Assembly: GCA_014379405.1 (NCBI GenBank)
Contig: JACMLU010000023.1
Location: forward strand, 1 to 64,000
Length of the DNA: 64,000 nucleotides
Reading direction: 5' to 3'
Source of the DNA: Flavobacterium sp.
Lineage (GTDB): Bacteria > Bacteroidota > Bacteroidia > Flavobacteriales > Flavobacteriaceae
Below, in pieces: positions 17,855 through 25,567 of this stretch. The position numbers were made by a program, and so were the translations under genes. The notes beneath the pieces are model-generated. The model had not been told where the DNA came from. It saw nothing but the letters and a program-made list of their open reading frames with translations, and did no database searches. Position 1 is the first letter of the stretch. Every line of letters begins with the position of its first letter.

Positions 17855-18313
17855 ATGGAAATTGTGAATAAAATATTAGAATGGCCAGCGATTATACAAG
17901 GAATTATCGGTTCTTTTCTTTTTTGGGCCATTTTTGCAATTGGTCAAAAAGTTATTGAATTTAGCACAAAGAAAATTAAAGAAGATAAGAATTTGGGGAG
18001 TTTTTGGGGTCGATCAGCAAGAAACACTTTTTATAATGATAATTTTGAATTTTCAAATTATAGCTTCTTTATATGCATTTATGGTTCGATACATTACTTT
18101 TTAAAATTTGTTATAGTTGTATTTATATCACAAATTTTAAGAGAATTCATTCCCATATTTGCATATGTAGGATATGCAATTGCTTTCTACTTTATTTTTC
18201 GGTCAATTTCATATGTAACTCATTTTGATGTTTTTGAATCAGAAGATAAAAAGCGAGAGAAAGAAGTCATTCCAGAACAGAAAAAGAATAAATCAAAAAA
18301 GGAAAAATCATAA
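17855..18313 (+). CDS. Membrane protein of unknown function, 152 residues
   Basis: I do not recognise this protein. It has about three hydrophobic segments: residues 12-32 (IIQGIIGSFLFWAIFAIGQ), and two between about 70 and 120 with many aromatic residues (VIVVFISQILREFIPIFAYVG). The C-terminal 25 residues are densely charged (ESEDKKREKEV onward) and lysine-rich. It is a single gene with twin palindromes in its leader. It is more AT-rich than rnhB and lipB on its sides, which could hint at a recent arrival. A CA-rich 22-base repeat begins at its stop codon. Confidence 0.65.
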   Translation: MEIVNKILEWPAIIQGIIGSFLFWAIFAIGQKVIEFSTKKIKEDKNLGSFWGRSARNTFYNDNFEFSNYSFFICIYGSIHYFLKFVIVVFISQILREFIPIFAYVGYAIAFYFIFRSISYVTHFDVFESEDKKREKEVIPEQKKNKSKKEKS

Positions 18314-18333
18314 CTACACACAACAACTACAAC
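18312..18333 (+). repeat. 22-base CA-rich repeat, copy 1
   Basis: These 22 bases (AACTACACACAACAACTACA plus AC) recur exactly at 54061-54082 ahead of pnp. Here they overlap the end of the membrane-protein gene's stop codon. Function unknown. Confidence 0.7.
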
Positions 18334-18412
18334 GGATTTGGACAATTGGCTTAATGGGAAGTTGGTTTTGTATTTGGGATGATTTGACAAAATCCGTAAA
18401 ATTAGTAGCCAA

Positions 18413-19117
18413 TTAAAAAGACACGAACTCCGCTTCAAATAATTGAGTGAAATGTTTAAGAATTTTTGCTTTCACTTCGGCTTCATCTACTTTTTCTACA
18501 CCGAGTTCAACATTTAAAGAAGTAACTGCTTTGCCACGAATGCCGCACGGAATAATATTGTCAAAATAACCCAAATCGACATTGATGTTTAATGCAAAAC
18601 CGTGCATAGTTACCCAACGGGAAGCACGAACACCAAGCGCACAAATTTTTCTCGCAAATGGTGTTCCAGCACCAAGCCAAACACCAGTTTCGCCATCGCT
18701 TCGTCCGCATTCTAGTCCGTATTCTTGTAAAGTCAAGATGATAGATTCTTCTAGAAAACGCAGGTATTTATGGATATCTGTAAAGAAATTTTCCAAGTCT
18801 AAAATAGGATAACCCACAATTTGTCCGGGCCCGTGATACGTAATATCGCCGCCACGATTGATTTTATAGAAAGTTGCTCCTTTGGCTTCGAGTTGTTTTT
18901 CGTTTAGCAATAAATTTTCCAAATCACCACTTTTTCCCAAAGTATAAACGTGAGGATGTTCCACAAAAAGGAAGTAATTGGGAGTTTTTAAACTCGTTTC
19001 TTCTCTCCTATTCTGGATTTTCAAATCGACAACGCTTTTGAATATTTCTTCTTGATATTCCCAAGTAGTTTTATAATCTTGAAGTCCTAAATCTTGAAGT
19101 TGGATGGTTTTGTTCAT
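18413..19117 (-). CDS. lipB: Octanoyltransferase (lipoyl-protein ligase B)
   Basis: This 234-residue enzyme moves octanoate from acyl carrier protein to the lipoyl domains of 2-oxoacid dehydrogenases and the glycine cleavage system, the first step of lipoate synthesis. The hallmark RGGDITYHGPGQIVGYP is at about residues 88-104. The catalytic pair is Lys157 (ARKICALG) and Cys191 (IIPCGI). The family length is normal. lipA is not in the window. The leader holds an interspersed 24-base repeat right next to the start codon, and a -7 element lies at 19171-19178. Confidence 0.95.
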   Translation of the reverse strand: MNKTIQLQDLGLQDYKTTWEYQEEIFKSVVDLKIQNRREETSLKTPNYFLFVEHPHVYTLGKSGDLENLLLNEKQLEAKGATFYKINRGGDITYHGPGQIVGYPILDLENFFTDIHKYLRFLEESIILTLQEYGLECGRSDGETGVWLGAGTPFARKICALGVRASRWVTMHGFALNINVDLGYFDNIIPCGIRGKAVTSLNVELGVEKVDEAEVKAKILKHFTQLFEAEFVSF

Positions 19118-19121
19118 TTGG

Positions 19122-19145
19122 TCATTGCGAGGAACGAAGCAATCT
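19122..19145. repeat. 24-base interspersed repeat, copy 2
   Basis: The exact reverse complement of bases 7457-7480. It starts five bases upstream of the lipB start codon and so lies in the lipB leader. Confidence 0.8.
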
Positions 19146-19170
19146 TATTTCGTTCACTATTTTTGAATTG

Positions 19171-19178
19171 CAAAGTTA
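19171..19178 (-). promoter_or_regulatory. Candidate -7 element of lipB
   Basis: The minus strand reads TAACTTTG, matching TAnnTTTG, with a TTG 15 bases further upstream (19196-19194), shorter than the usual spacing. The leader from here would carry the 24-base repeat. Confidence 0.5.
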
Positions 19179-19310
19179 CGAAGTTTTTACTGGCAATGTT
19201 CCTTTAAATAAAAATGGCACACAGATGACGCAGATACAACGGATTGGCACGGATATTAATAGTGGTGTTTTCGGAAAAAAGTTTTATGAAAAACAAAAAG
19301 TTATCGCTTA

Positions 19311-19430
19311 GCCCCGATAGAAGCGGAAATACTTTTGAGGCGGTGTTCGCCCCAAAAGATTACTTCACTATGCTTCTATTTTTTATCGGAGTTTAGTAAA
19401 CTTCGTTTGTAACGAATAGCGGGAGGACTG
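19311..19430. repeat. Multi-hairpin intergenic element between lipB and lysS
   Basis: The stretch is non-coding and contains a chain of inverted repeats. A stem at 19332-19358 pairs CTTTTG and GGCG with CGCC and CAAAAG around GTGTT. An outer imperfect stem pairs GATAGAAG near 19316 with CTTCTAT near 19373. GTTT-AGT-AAAC lies at 19391-19401, and TTCGTT-TGT-AACGAA at 19402-19416. It opens with AGCCCCGATAGAAGCGG and closes with AGCGGGAGGACTGCC. From memory, similar opening and closing strings occur between genes of other flavobacteria, so it may be a dispersed repeat family. The rest of the 19118-19532 gap holds the lipB and lysS promoters and a degenerate GAAATCTG repeat at about 19465-19497. 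Confidence 0.6.
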
Positions 19431-19502
19431 CCTATTAAAAAATCTATATTTCTGCTCCAGAAAAATCTGAAATCTGCTTTCTGAAATCTGCAATCTATTT
19501 GT

Positions 19503-19510
19503 TATCTTTG
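19503..19510 (+). promoter_or_regulatory. -7 element of lysS
   Basis: TATCTTTG followed by CAC matches TAnnTTTG and lies 22 bases before the lysS ATG. The -33 region is not a clean TTG. Confidence 0.6.
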
Positions 19511-19532
19511 CACACTTAAAAATCCGAATATA

Positions 19533-21230
19533 ATGGCCTTATCCGAACAAGAAATCATCCGAAGAGAAAAACTTCAATCTTTACGTAATTTAGGAATCAA
19601 TCCTTATCCTGCCAATCTTTTTCCTGTAAATCATACTTCGAAACAAATAAAGGAGTCTTTTGAAGAAGGTAAAAAGGTTATCGTTGCTGGGCGTTTGATG
19701 AGTGTGAGAGATCAAGGAAAAGCTTGTTTTGCCGAATTGCAGGATAGCGAAGGGCGCATACAATTGTATGTGAATCGTGATATTTTGTGCGAAGGAGATG
19801 ATAAAACTTTATATAATCAGGTATTCAAAAAATTGACCGATTTAGGTGATTTTATTGGTATTGAAGGTGAATTGTTTACTACCAAAGTTGGTGCGCAATG
19901 TATTCGCGTGGATGGATTTACTTTTTTGAGTAAAACCTTGCGTCCTTTACCATTGCCAAAAGTGGATGAAGATGGAAAAGTGCACGATGCTTTTAACGAT
20001 GCTGAATTGCGTTACAGAATGCGTTATGTGGATTTGACGGTGAATCAAAATGTAAAAGAAACGTTCATCAAGAGAACAAAATTGTTCAACGCAATGCGTG
20101 GTTTTTTTAACGATGCAGGATATTTAGAGGTTGAAACTCCTGTTTTGCAATCGATTCCAGGTGGTGCTGCGGCGAGACCTTTTATCACACATCACAACTC
20201 GCTTGATATGCCGTTATATATGCGTATTGCAAATGAATTGTATTTGAAAAGATTAATTGTTGGTGGTTTTGACGGTGTTTATGAGTTTTCGAAAAACTTC
20301 CGTAACGAAGGAATGGACAGAACGCACAACCCAGAATTTACCGCAATGGAAATATATGTAGCCTACAAAGACTACAACTGGATGATGGATTTCACGGAAA
20401 ACTTGTTGGAACATTGCGCTATTGGCGTAAATGGAACGAGTGAAGCTACTTTTGGCGAACATAAAATCAGTTTTAAAGCGCCGTATGCCCGTGTTACGAT
20501 GACGGATTCTATCAAACATTTTACTGGTTTTGATATTTCTGGCAAAAGCGAAGCGGAACTTTTTGAGGCTGCGAGAGGTATGGGAATTGACGTGGACAAC
20601 ACAATGGGTAAAGGAAAATTGATTGATGAGATTTTTGGCGCAAAATGCGAAGGAAATTACATTCAGCCAACATTTATTACAGATTATCCAAAGGAAATGT
20701 CGCCACTTTGTAAAGAGCACCGTGACAATCCTGAATTGACGGAACGTTTTGAATTAATGGTTTGCGGTAAAGAGGTTGCGAATGCTTACTCTGAATTGAA
20801 TGATCCAATTGACCAAAGAGCCCGTTTTGAAGACCAAATGCGTTTGGCTGAAAAGGGTGATGATGAAGCGAATGGAACTATTGACGAAGATTTCTTGAGA
20901 GCATTGGAATACGGAATGCCACCAACTTCTGGATTAGGAATTGGAATGGATCGTTTGATGATGTTCTTGACCAATAATGCATCTATTCAGGAAGTGTTGT
21001 TTTTCCCTCAAATGCGTCCTGAGAAAAAACAGGTTCAACTAGAAGAAGATGAAAAATTAATTGTTTCTATCCTACAGGCCAACTCTAATGTTTTGGAATT
21101 TGGTTTACTAAAAATCAAATCGGAATTGAGCGGCAAGAAATGGGACAAAGCGATGAAGAATCTTTCAGTTTTAGGAATGACCGAAGTGGTTATTGATGGG
21201 GATTTAAAAGCTTGTCGATTGAAGGAGTAA
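19533..21230 (+). CDS. lysS: Lysyl-tRNA synthetase (class II)
   Basis: The 565-residue enzyme charges tRNA-Lys. The N-terminal OB-fold anticodon-binding domain runs from about 55 to 140 (VIVAGRLMSVRDQGKACF). The class II catalytic core follows, with motif 2 in FRNEGMDRTHNPEFTAMEI and motif 3 in GLGIGMDRLMMF. After motif 3 the protein continues for about 80 residues (from EEDEKLIVSILQ), which makes it longer than the roughly 505 residues of the Escherichia coli enzyme. The tail looks like a small helical domain. It is a single gene facing away from lipB. Confidence 0.96.
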   Translation: MALSEQEIIRREKLQSLRNLGINPYPANLFPVNHTSKQIKESFEEGKKVIVAGRLMSVRDQGKACFAELQDSEGRIQLYVNRDILCEGDDKTLYNQVFKKLTDLGDFIGIEGELFTTKVGAQCIRVDGFTFLSKTLRPLPLPKVDEDGKVHDAFNDAELRYRMRYVDLTVNQNVKETFIKRTKLFNAMRGFFNDAGYLEVETPVLQSIPGGAAARPFITHHNSLDMPLYMRIANELYLKRLIVGGFDGVYEFSKNFRNEGMDRTHNPEFTAMEIYVAYKDYNWMMDFTENLLEHCAIGVNGTSEATFGEHKISFKAPYARVTMTDSIKHFTGFDISGKSEAELFEAARGMGIDVDNTMGKGKLIDEIFGAKCEGNYIQPTFITDYPKEMSPLCKEHRDNPELTERFELMVCGKEVANAYSELNDPIDQRARFEDQMRLAEKGDDEANGTIDEDFLRALEYGMPPTSGLGIGMDRLMMFLTNNASIQEVLFFPQMRPEKKQVQLEEDEKLIVSILQANSNVLEFGLLKIKSELSGKKWDKAMKNLSVLGMTEVVIDGDLKACRLKE

Positions 21231-21272
21231 AACTAAAATCTATATCGTTTATACTTATTTAATAATAAGAAA

Positions 21273-22142
21273 TCATGGAACTGCAATTTTCATTTGTTTG
21301 TGCAAAATATGAATTTCCAATTCATTTTGAGCGCCACAATATTCCCCATCAATTTGAAAATTAACTGGCCTGTCTGTTTTTACAAATGCTTTTTCAGTTG
21401 AAATTATTACAATATCATCCGAATCAATTGGCATATTTCCAGTAATAATTTTACCAAGCAACAACAAATCAAGACTTTTCAGAATAATCAATTCAAACTT
21501 TCCATCATTCATGCTTCCGTTTGGATTAATCGTAACACCTGTTCCGTATTTCTGGGAATTCGCAATGACAATCATTCTCGCAGTATGTTTTACGGTTTGA
21601 TTATTGGCTGTTATGGAAGCTAAAAAAGGTTCTTCGGCATCTTTTAAAGTGGTGTAAGCTTGCATTGCATAACCCCAAAAACCTCGTAAATCGCTTGCTT
21701 CATAATTCTTAACCAAATCGGCATTGATGCCAATATCACTCAGGTGAATGCTCTTTTTACCATTAATGCCAATCATGTCCATTTCGATATAATGGTGTAG
21801 AAAAGCAACCTCCAAATTCTCTTCCAATGTGGCAGGCAAATTCAAATCAACAGACAGACCATTGGCAGAACCAGCAGGCAAAATCCCGATGACAATGTCG
21901 TGTGTTTCCATCGCTTCAGCCACCATTTTTATGGTTCCATCACCACCGGCCACAACAATCCGTTCAGGATTATATTCATCATAAAGAGATTGTATGGCTA
22001 CAGCATCTTTTTCTCCCGTGGTTTCATAAACTATTAAATTAAACTTGTTTATGGCCGAAAACTCTTGTACGGTATCCAGCAAATCAGATTTATCCAAATC
22101 TCCCGAAATAGGATTAACAACCAACAACACATTCTTTTTCAA
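21273..22142 (-). CDS. Diacylglycerol kinase-family lipid kinase
   Basis: The 289-residue protein belongs to the DagK/YegS/sphingosine-kinase-like family, which phosphorylates a lipid alcohol such as diacylglycerol using ATP. The nucleotide-binding motif VAGGDGTIKMVAEAM is at about residues 63-77. ILPAGSANGLSVDL is the second conserved loop, and ISTEKAFVKTDRPVNFQIDGE ends the C-terminal beta-sandwich. It starts MKKNVLLVVNPISG, the usual family start. It is divergent from an APP1-type phosphatase with only 64 bases between, which suggests both act on phosphatidate but in opposite directions. Confidence 0.88.
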   Translation of the reverse strand: MKKNVLLVVNPISGDLDKSDLLDTVQEFSAINKFNLIVYETTGEKDAVAIQSLYDEYNPERIVVAGGDGTIKMVAEAMETHDIVIGILPAGSANGLSVDLNLPATLEENLEVAFLHHYIEMDMIGINGKKSIHLSDIGINADLVKNYEASDLRGFWGYAMQAYTTLKDAEEPFLASITANNQTVKHTARMIVIANSQKYGTGVTINPNGSMNDGKFELIILKSLDLLLLGKIITGNMPIDSDDIVIISTEKAFVKTDRPVNFQIDGEYCGAQNELEIHILHKQMKIAVP

Positions 22143-22206
22143 AATTTAACTTCATTTATTGACTAAATTTAGTTATTTTTAATGACACCTCAAAATCACA
22201 AAAATA

Positions 22207-23175
22207 ATGAAGCCTATTTTAAAATTGTATCGAGGTTATGCGAATGAAGAAGAGCTAATTGTAATGGGGCACGTTTTTAAACCCACCAAGACAAAAGATT
22301 ATGCTTTTGAAAAGAAAAAATTTAAAAATGCCACTTCAATTATCCGCTTGTTCCGATTAAAAACACACGCCAATGCCGACGTTTATTTGGAGCACAACAA
22401 CACAACAATTCACACCAAAACTCTCATTGACGGCTATTTCAAATTTTGCATTCCCGTAGATCCAAATGTGGGTCACGGCTGGATTGATTATGAGGTGAGC
22501 ATCCTTCAGGGCGATAACAAAATTGTAACTAAAGAGAGTTTCATTCGTCCTAAGAAAGAAAATATAGGAATCATTTCGGATATAGACGATACTTTTTTGG
22601 TTTCTTACACCGAGAATCCCTTGAAGAAATTATATAATTTGTTATTTCGAAATGTAAATTCTCGCAAAGTATTTGAAGATGTCGTTCCTCATTATCAAGC
22701 TTTAAGTAGCTCAGGAAGAACAAATGATGAAGAACAAAATGCATTTTTTTATGTATCCAGCAGCGAATGGAATCTGTACCGTTTTATCGTGAAATTTACC
22801 GAAATCCATCAATTGCCAAAAGCTGTTTTGTTACTTAAAGACATTAAATCTGGACTCTCCGATTTTTTCTGGTCCGGTAGAGGTAGCCACAACCATAAAT
22901 TTGAAAAAATAAAACACATTCTGGAATTTTATCCCAATTTGAAATACGTTTTGATGGGTGATGATTCTCAAAAAGACCCTTTTTTATACGAAGCTATTTG
23001 CAAAATTTTTCCCGTCAATGTCAAAGCAGTTTATATTCGAAAAACGGGGGCACAAAAAAAGAAAAAGGTTTCAGAAGCTTTAAAAAACCTCGAAACCTTA
23101 AACGTTTCAACTTGTTATTTTACCAATAGTAGCGAAGCCATTGCCCATTCTAAAGCTATTGGACTGATTTTATAA
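22207..23175 (+). CDS. APP1-type phosphatase domain protein (DUF2183)
   Basis: The 322-residue protein has the catalytic domain of yeast App1, a Mg-dependent phosphatidate phosphatase of the HAD superfamily. The nucleophile motif is in IGIISDIDDTFLVSYT (DxDxT, near residue 122). A second conserved region is YVSSSEWNLYRF, and the C-terminal acidic motif is in KYVLMGDDSQKDP. The first 110 residues form a beta-rich domain of unknown role. Its activity is not shown here. It faces the lipid kinase across 64 bases and ends in a six-base overlap with the convergent ABC-F gene. Confidence 0.83.
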   Translation: MKPILKLYRGYANEEELIVMGHVFKPTKTKDYAFEKKKFKNATSIIRLFRLKTHANADVYLEHNNTTIHTKTLIDGYFKFCIPVDPNVGHGWIDYEVSILQGDNKIVTKESFIRPKKENIGIISDIDDTFLVSYTENPLKKLYNLLFRNVNSRKVFEDVVPHYQALSSSGRTNDEEQNAFFYVSSSEWNLYRFIVKFTEIHQLPKAVLLLKDIKSGLSDFFWSGRGSHNHKFEKIKHILEFYPNLKYVLMGDDSQKDPFLYEAICKIFPVNVKAVYIRKTGAQKKKKVSEALKNLETLNVSTCYFTNSSEAIAHSKAIGLIL

Positions 23176-25083
23176 ACCTGAATTGTCAATTTCTTCCTGT
23201 ACGATTTCCCAATCCAAAAGCAATTGGTCTAAATCGGATTTTTTCTTGTTGTAAGCAGTAAAAAACTTGGCATCCTCTATGTGTTTGTCATAATTTGAAG
23301 CCAACATTTTATCATCATTCTGAATATCTCTTTCCAATTGTTTGATTTGGCTTTCGACTTTGCTCAATTTATTTTGCAAAGCTTTTCCTTTTTTCTGGTC
23401 TTCATAGGAAGCTTTATTACTTTCTTTTGGAGCAGCTGCTTTTATGGCGTCTTTTTTCTCGACTTCACGCATATTTTCCAAGTTACGTTGTTCCAAAAAG
23501 TAATTAACGTCTCCTAAATATTCCTTTATTTTTTGGTCTTTGAATTCGTAAACGATATTCGACATTCCTTGAAGAAAATCCCTGTCGTGAGAAACCAATA
23601 GTAACGTTCCTTCATATTTTTGCAAAGCCGCTTTCAAAACATTTTTGGATTTGATATCCAAGTGATTCGTTGGCTCATCCATTACCAAAACATTGATAGG
23701 CTGCAAAAGCAATTTACAAAGTGCCAAACGGTTTCTTTCGCCTCCAGAAAGCACTTTTACTTTCTTTTCGACATCATCACCACGAAACAAGAAAGATCCC
23801 AACATATCTCGTACTTTAGAACGATTGGTATCTGTTGCAGCATCTTCCATTGTTCTCAACAAAGTAATTTCGCCATCCAAATATTCGGCTTGATTTTGGG
23901 CAAAATAACCCAATTGAACGTTATGACCCAATTTGATATTTCCTTCAAATTCAAACTCGTTGACAATTGCTTTGATAAAAGTGGATTTTCCTTGTCCGTT
24001 TTGTCCAACAAATGCAATTTTACTTCCTCGTTCCACCAAAAGCGAAATATCCTTCAAGATCGTTTTATCACCGTAACTTTTGGTCACTTCCTCTGCTTCA
24101 ATTACTACTCTTCCTGGCTCTTTCGAAAGTGGAAACGAAATATTCATCACTGAATTATCATCTTCATCCACTTCAATACGCTCCACTTTATCCAATTTCT
24201 TGATGAGCGATTGCGCCATTGATGCTTTAGAAGCTTTGGCTCGGAATTTCTCGATTAATTTTTCGGTTTCTTCAATTTTTTTGGCTTGATTTTTTTGGGT
24301 TGCCAATTGTTTTTCCCGAATTTCGTGACGTAACAATAAATATTCAGAATACGGCTTATTGAAATCATAAGCTTTACCCAAAGAAATTTCGATGGTTCTA
24401 TTGGTCACATTATCCAAAAACATTTTATCGTGCGAAACAATCACGACAACGCCGGGATAATTACGCAGAAAACTTTCCAACCAAATGATACTCTCGATAT
24501 CTAAGTGATTCGTAGGCTCATCCAGTAATAAAACATCGTTAGCTTGCAACAATAATTTGGCTAATTCGATACGCATTCTCCATCCACCAGAAAAAGTTTC
24601 GGTTTGGTTATTGAAAACGTCTCTTTTGAAACCCAATCCCAAAAGAATTTTCTCTGTATCACCCACATAATTATAACCACCCAACAATTCGAAACGATGC
24701 GTATAATCAGATAAATCTTCTATGATTTGACTGTATTCCTCACTTTCATAATCGGTTCGAGTAACCAATAGATGATTGATTTCTTCCAGCTTTTTTTCTA
24801 CAATTTTAATATCCGTAAAAGCTTCATACGCTTCTTCAAGCACTGTTCTTCCTTGTTCAAAATCGATATCTTGACGCAAAAAACCCATTCGAACTTCTTT
24901 TTCTTGGGAAATAACGCCCGAGTCTGGAGCAAAATCTTTGGCCAAGATTTTAAGCATCGTAGATTTTCCGGCTCCGTTTTTTCCAACAAGACCCACTCGG
25001 TCTCCAGCACCCAATCGAAAGGTTACTTCTTCGAACAAATAAGTTCCTCCAAAAGAAACGGATAAATTATGTATATTAAGCAT
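23170..25083 (-). CDS. ABC-F family ATPase
   Basis: The 637-residue soluble protein carries two ABC ATPase domains and no membrane segments. Walker A motifs are GKNGAGKST (near residue 36) and GQNGQGKST (near 353), with signatures TFSGGWRMR and VLSGGERNRLAL and Walker B sites LLLDEPTNHLD and LVMDEPTNHLD. The inter-domain linker is a charged helical pair, and a C-terminal coiled coil follows (from about 545), as in Uup-like members. ABC-F proteins act on ribosomes; some give antibiotic protection. The exact subgroup is not settled. It converges on the APP1-type gene with stop codons in a six-base overlap. Confidence 0.92.
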   Translation of the reverse strand: MLNIHNLSVSFGGTYLFEEVTFRLGAGDRVGLVGKNGAGKSTMLKILAKDFAPDSGVISQEKEVRMGFLRQDIDFEQGRTVLEEAYEAFTDIKIVEKKLEEINHLLVTRTDYESEEYSQIIEDLSDYTHRFELLGGYNYVGDTEKILLGLGFKRDVFNNQTETFSGGWRMRIELAKLLLQANDVLLLDEPTNHLDIESIIWLESFLRNYPGVVVIVSHDKMFLDNVTNRTIEISLGKAYDFNKPYSEYLLLRHEIREKQLATQKNQAKKIEETEKLIEKFRAKASKASMAQSLIKKLDKVERIEVDEDDNSVMNISFPLSKEPGRVVIEAEEVTKSYGDKTILKDISLLVERGSKIAFVGQNGQGKSTFIKAIVNEFEFEGNIKLGHNVQLGYFAQNQAEYLDGEITLLRTMEDAATDTNRSKVRDMLGSFLFRGDDVEKKVKVLSGGERNRLALCKLLLQPINVLVMDEPTNHLDIKSKNVLKAALQKYEGTLLLVSHDRDFLQGMSNIVYEFKDQKIKEYLGDVNYFLEQRNLENMREVEKKDAIKAAAPKESNKASYEDQKKGKALQNKLSKVESQIKQLERDIQNDDKMLASNYDKHIEDAKFFTAYNKKKSDLDQLLLDWEIVQEEIDNSGL

Positions 25084-25104
25084 TTTTTTTATTTAGTTTT
25101 TTTG

Positions 25105-25112
25105 TAAATTTG
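25105..25112 (+). promoter_or_regulatory. Candidate -7 element of the DUF983 gene
   Basis: TAAATTTG matches TAnnTTTG. Its last base is the G of a GTG that could be taken for a start codon; because transcription would begin a few bases later, the ATG at 25148 is the better start. Confidence 0.55.
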
Positions 25113-25147
25113 TGCCTCCAAAAAAGGAGAAAATTAATTTTTTGCAA

Positions 25148-25528
25148 ATGTTAAAAAAAGGATCCAAATTAAATAGTATTTTAACAGGAACTTGTCCTAG
25201 ATGTCAGAATGAGAGTATGTATTTGGATAAAAATCCGTTACATTTTTCAAAATTGATCAAAATGCACGAAAGATGCAGTCATTGTGATTTGAAATACGAA
25301 ATCGAACCTTCGTTCTTTTATGGCGCGATGTATGTCAGTTATGGATTGAATGTAGGGCTCAGTATTGCGACGTTTGTCGTATCTTATCTTATTCTTGAAT
25401 CCAGTATAAAAACTTCTTTTATCGCCATTCTTGTTGCCAATATTCTCTTATTTCCTTTTGTTTTGAGATGGTCAAGAAATATTTACATCAATATGTTTGT
25501 GTCTTACGACAAGAAATTCAAGAAATAA
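25148..25528 (+). CDS. DUF983 family membrane protein
   Basis: The 126-residue product begins MLKKGSKLNSILTGTCPRCQ. It has two C-x-x-C knuckles (CPRC and CSHC) near the N-terminus, probably binding zinc, then two long hydrophobic segments (about residues 58-105) and a basic end. This is the DUF983 layout. The function is unknown; in alphaproteobacteria relatives sit near cytochrome oxidase genes, but nothing here supports that link. I chose the ATG at 25148 over the GTG at 25112, which overlaps the -7 promoter element. Confidence 0.8.
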   Translation: MLKKGSKLNSILTGTCPRCQNESMYLDKNPLHFSKLIKMHERCSHCDLKYEIEPSFFYGAMYVSYGLNVGLSIATFVVSYLILESSIKTSFIAILVANILLFPFVLRWSRNIYINMFVSYDKKFKK

Positions 25529-25567
25529 TACCGATTTTGTTCAAATCAAAACGATTTAAAACAATAA

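Noticed and set aside
18225..18416. 63-codon plus-strand frame at the end of the membrane gene
   Set aside because: It is an out-of-frame overlap with the charged tail and the CA-rich repeat.
20253..20720. 155-codon minus-strand frame opposite lysS
   Set aside because: It lies wholly within the lysS catalytic domain and has no supporting start signal.
23620..24153. 177-codon plus-strand frame opposite the ABC-F gene
   Set aside because: It is the complement of conserved ABC motifs and its translation looks random.
25112..25147. GTG start for the DUF983 gene
   Set aside because: The GTG shares its G with the -7 element TAAATTTG, so it would not be transcribed; the ATG at 25148 is used instead.
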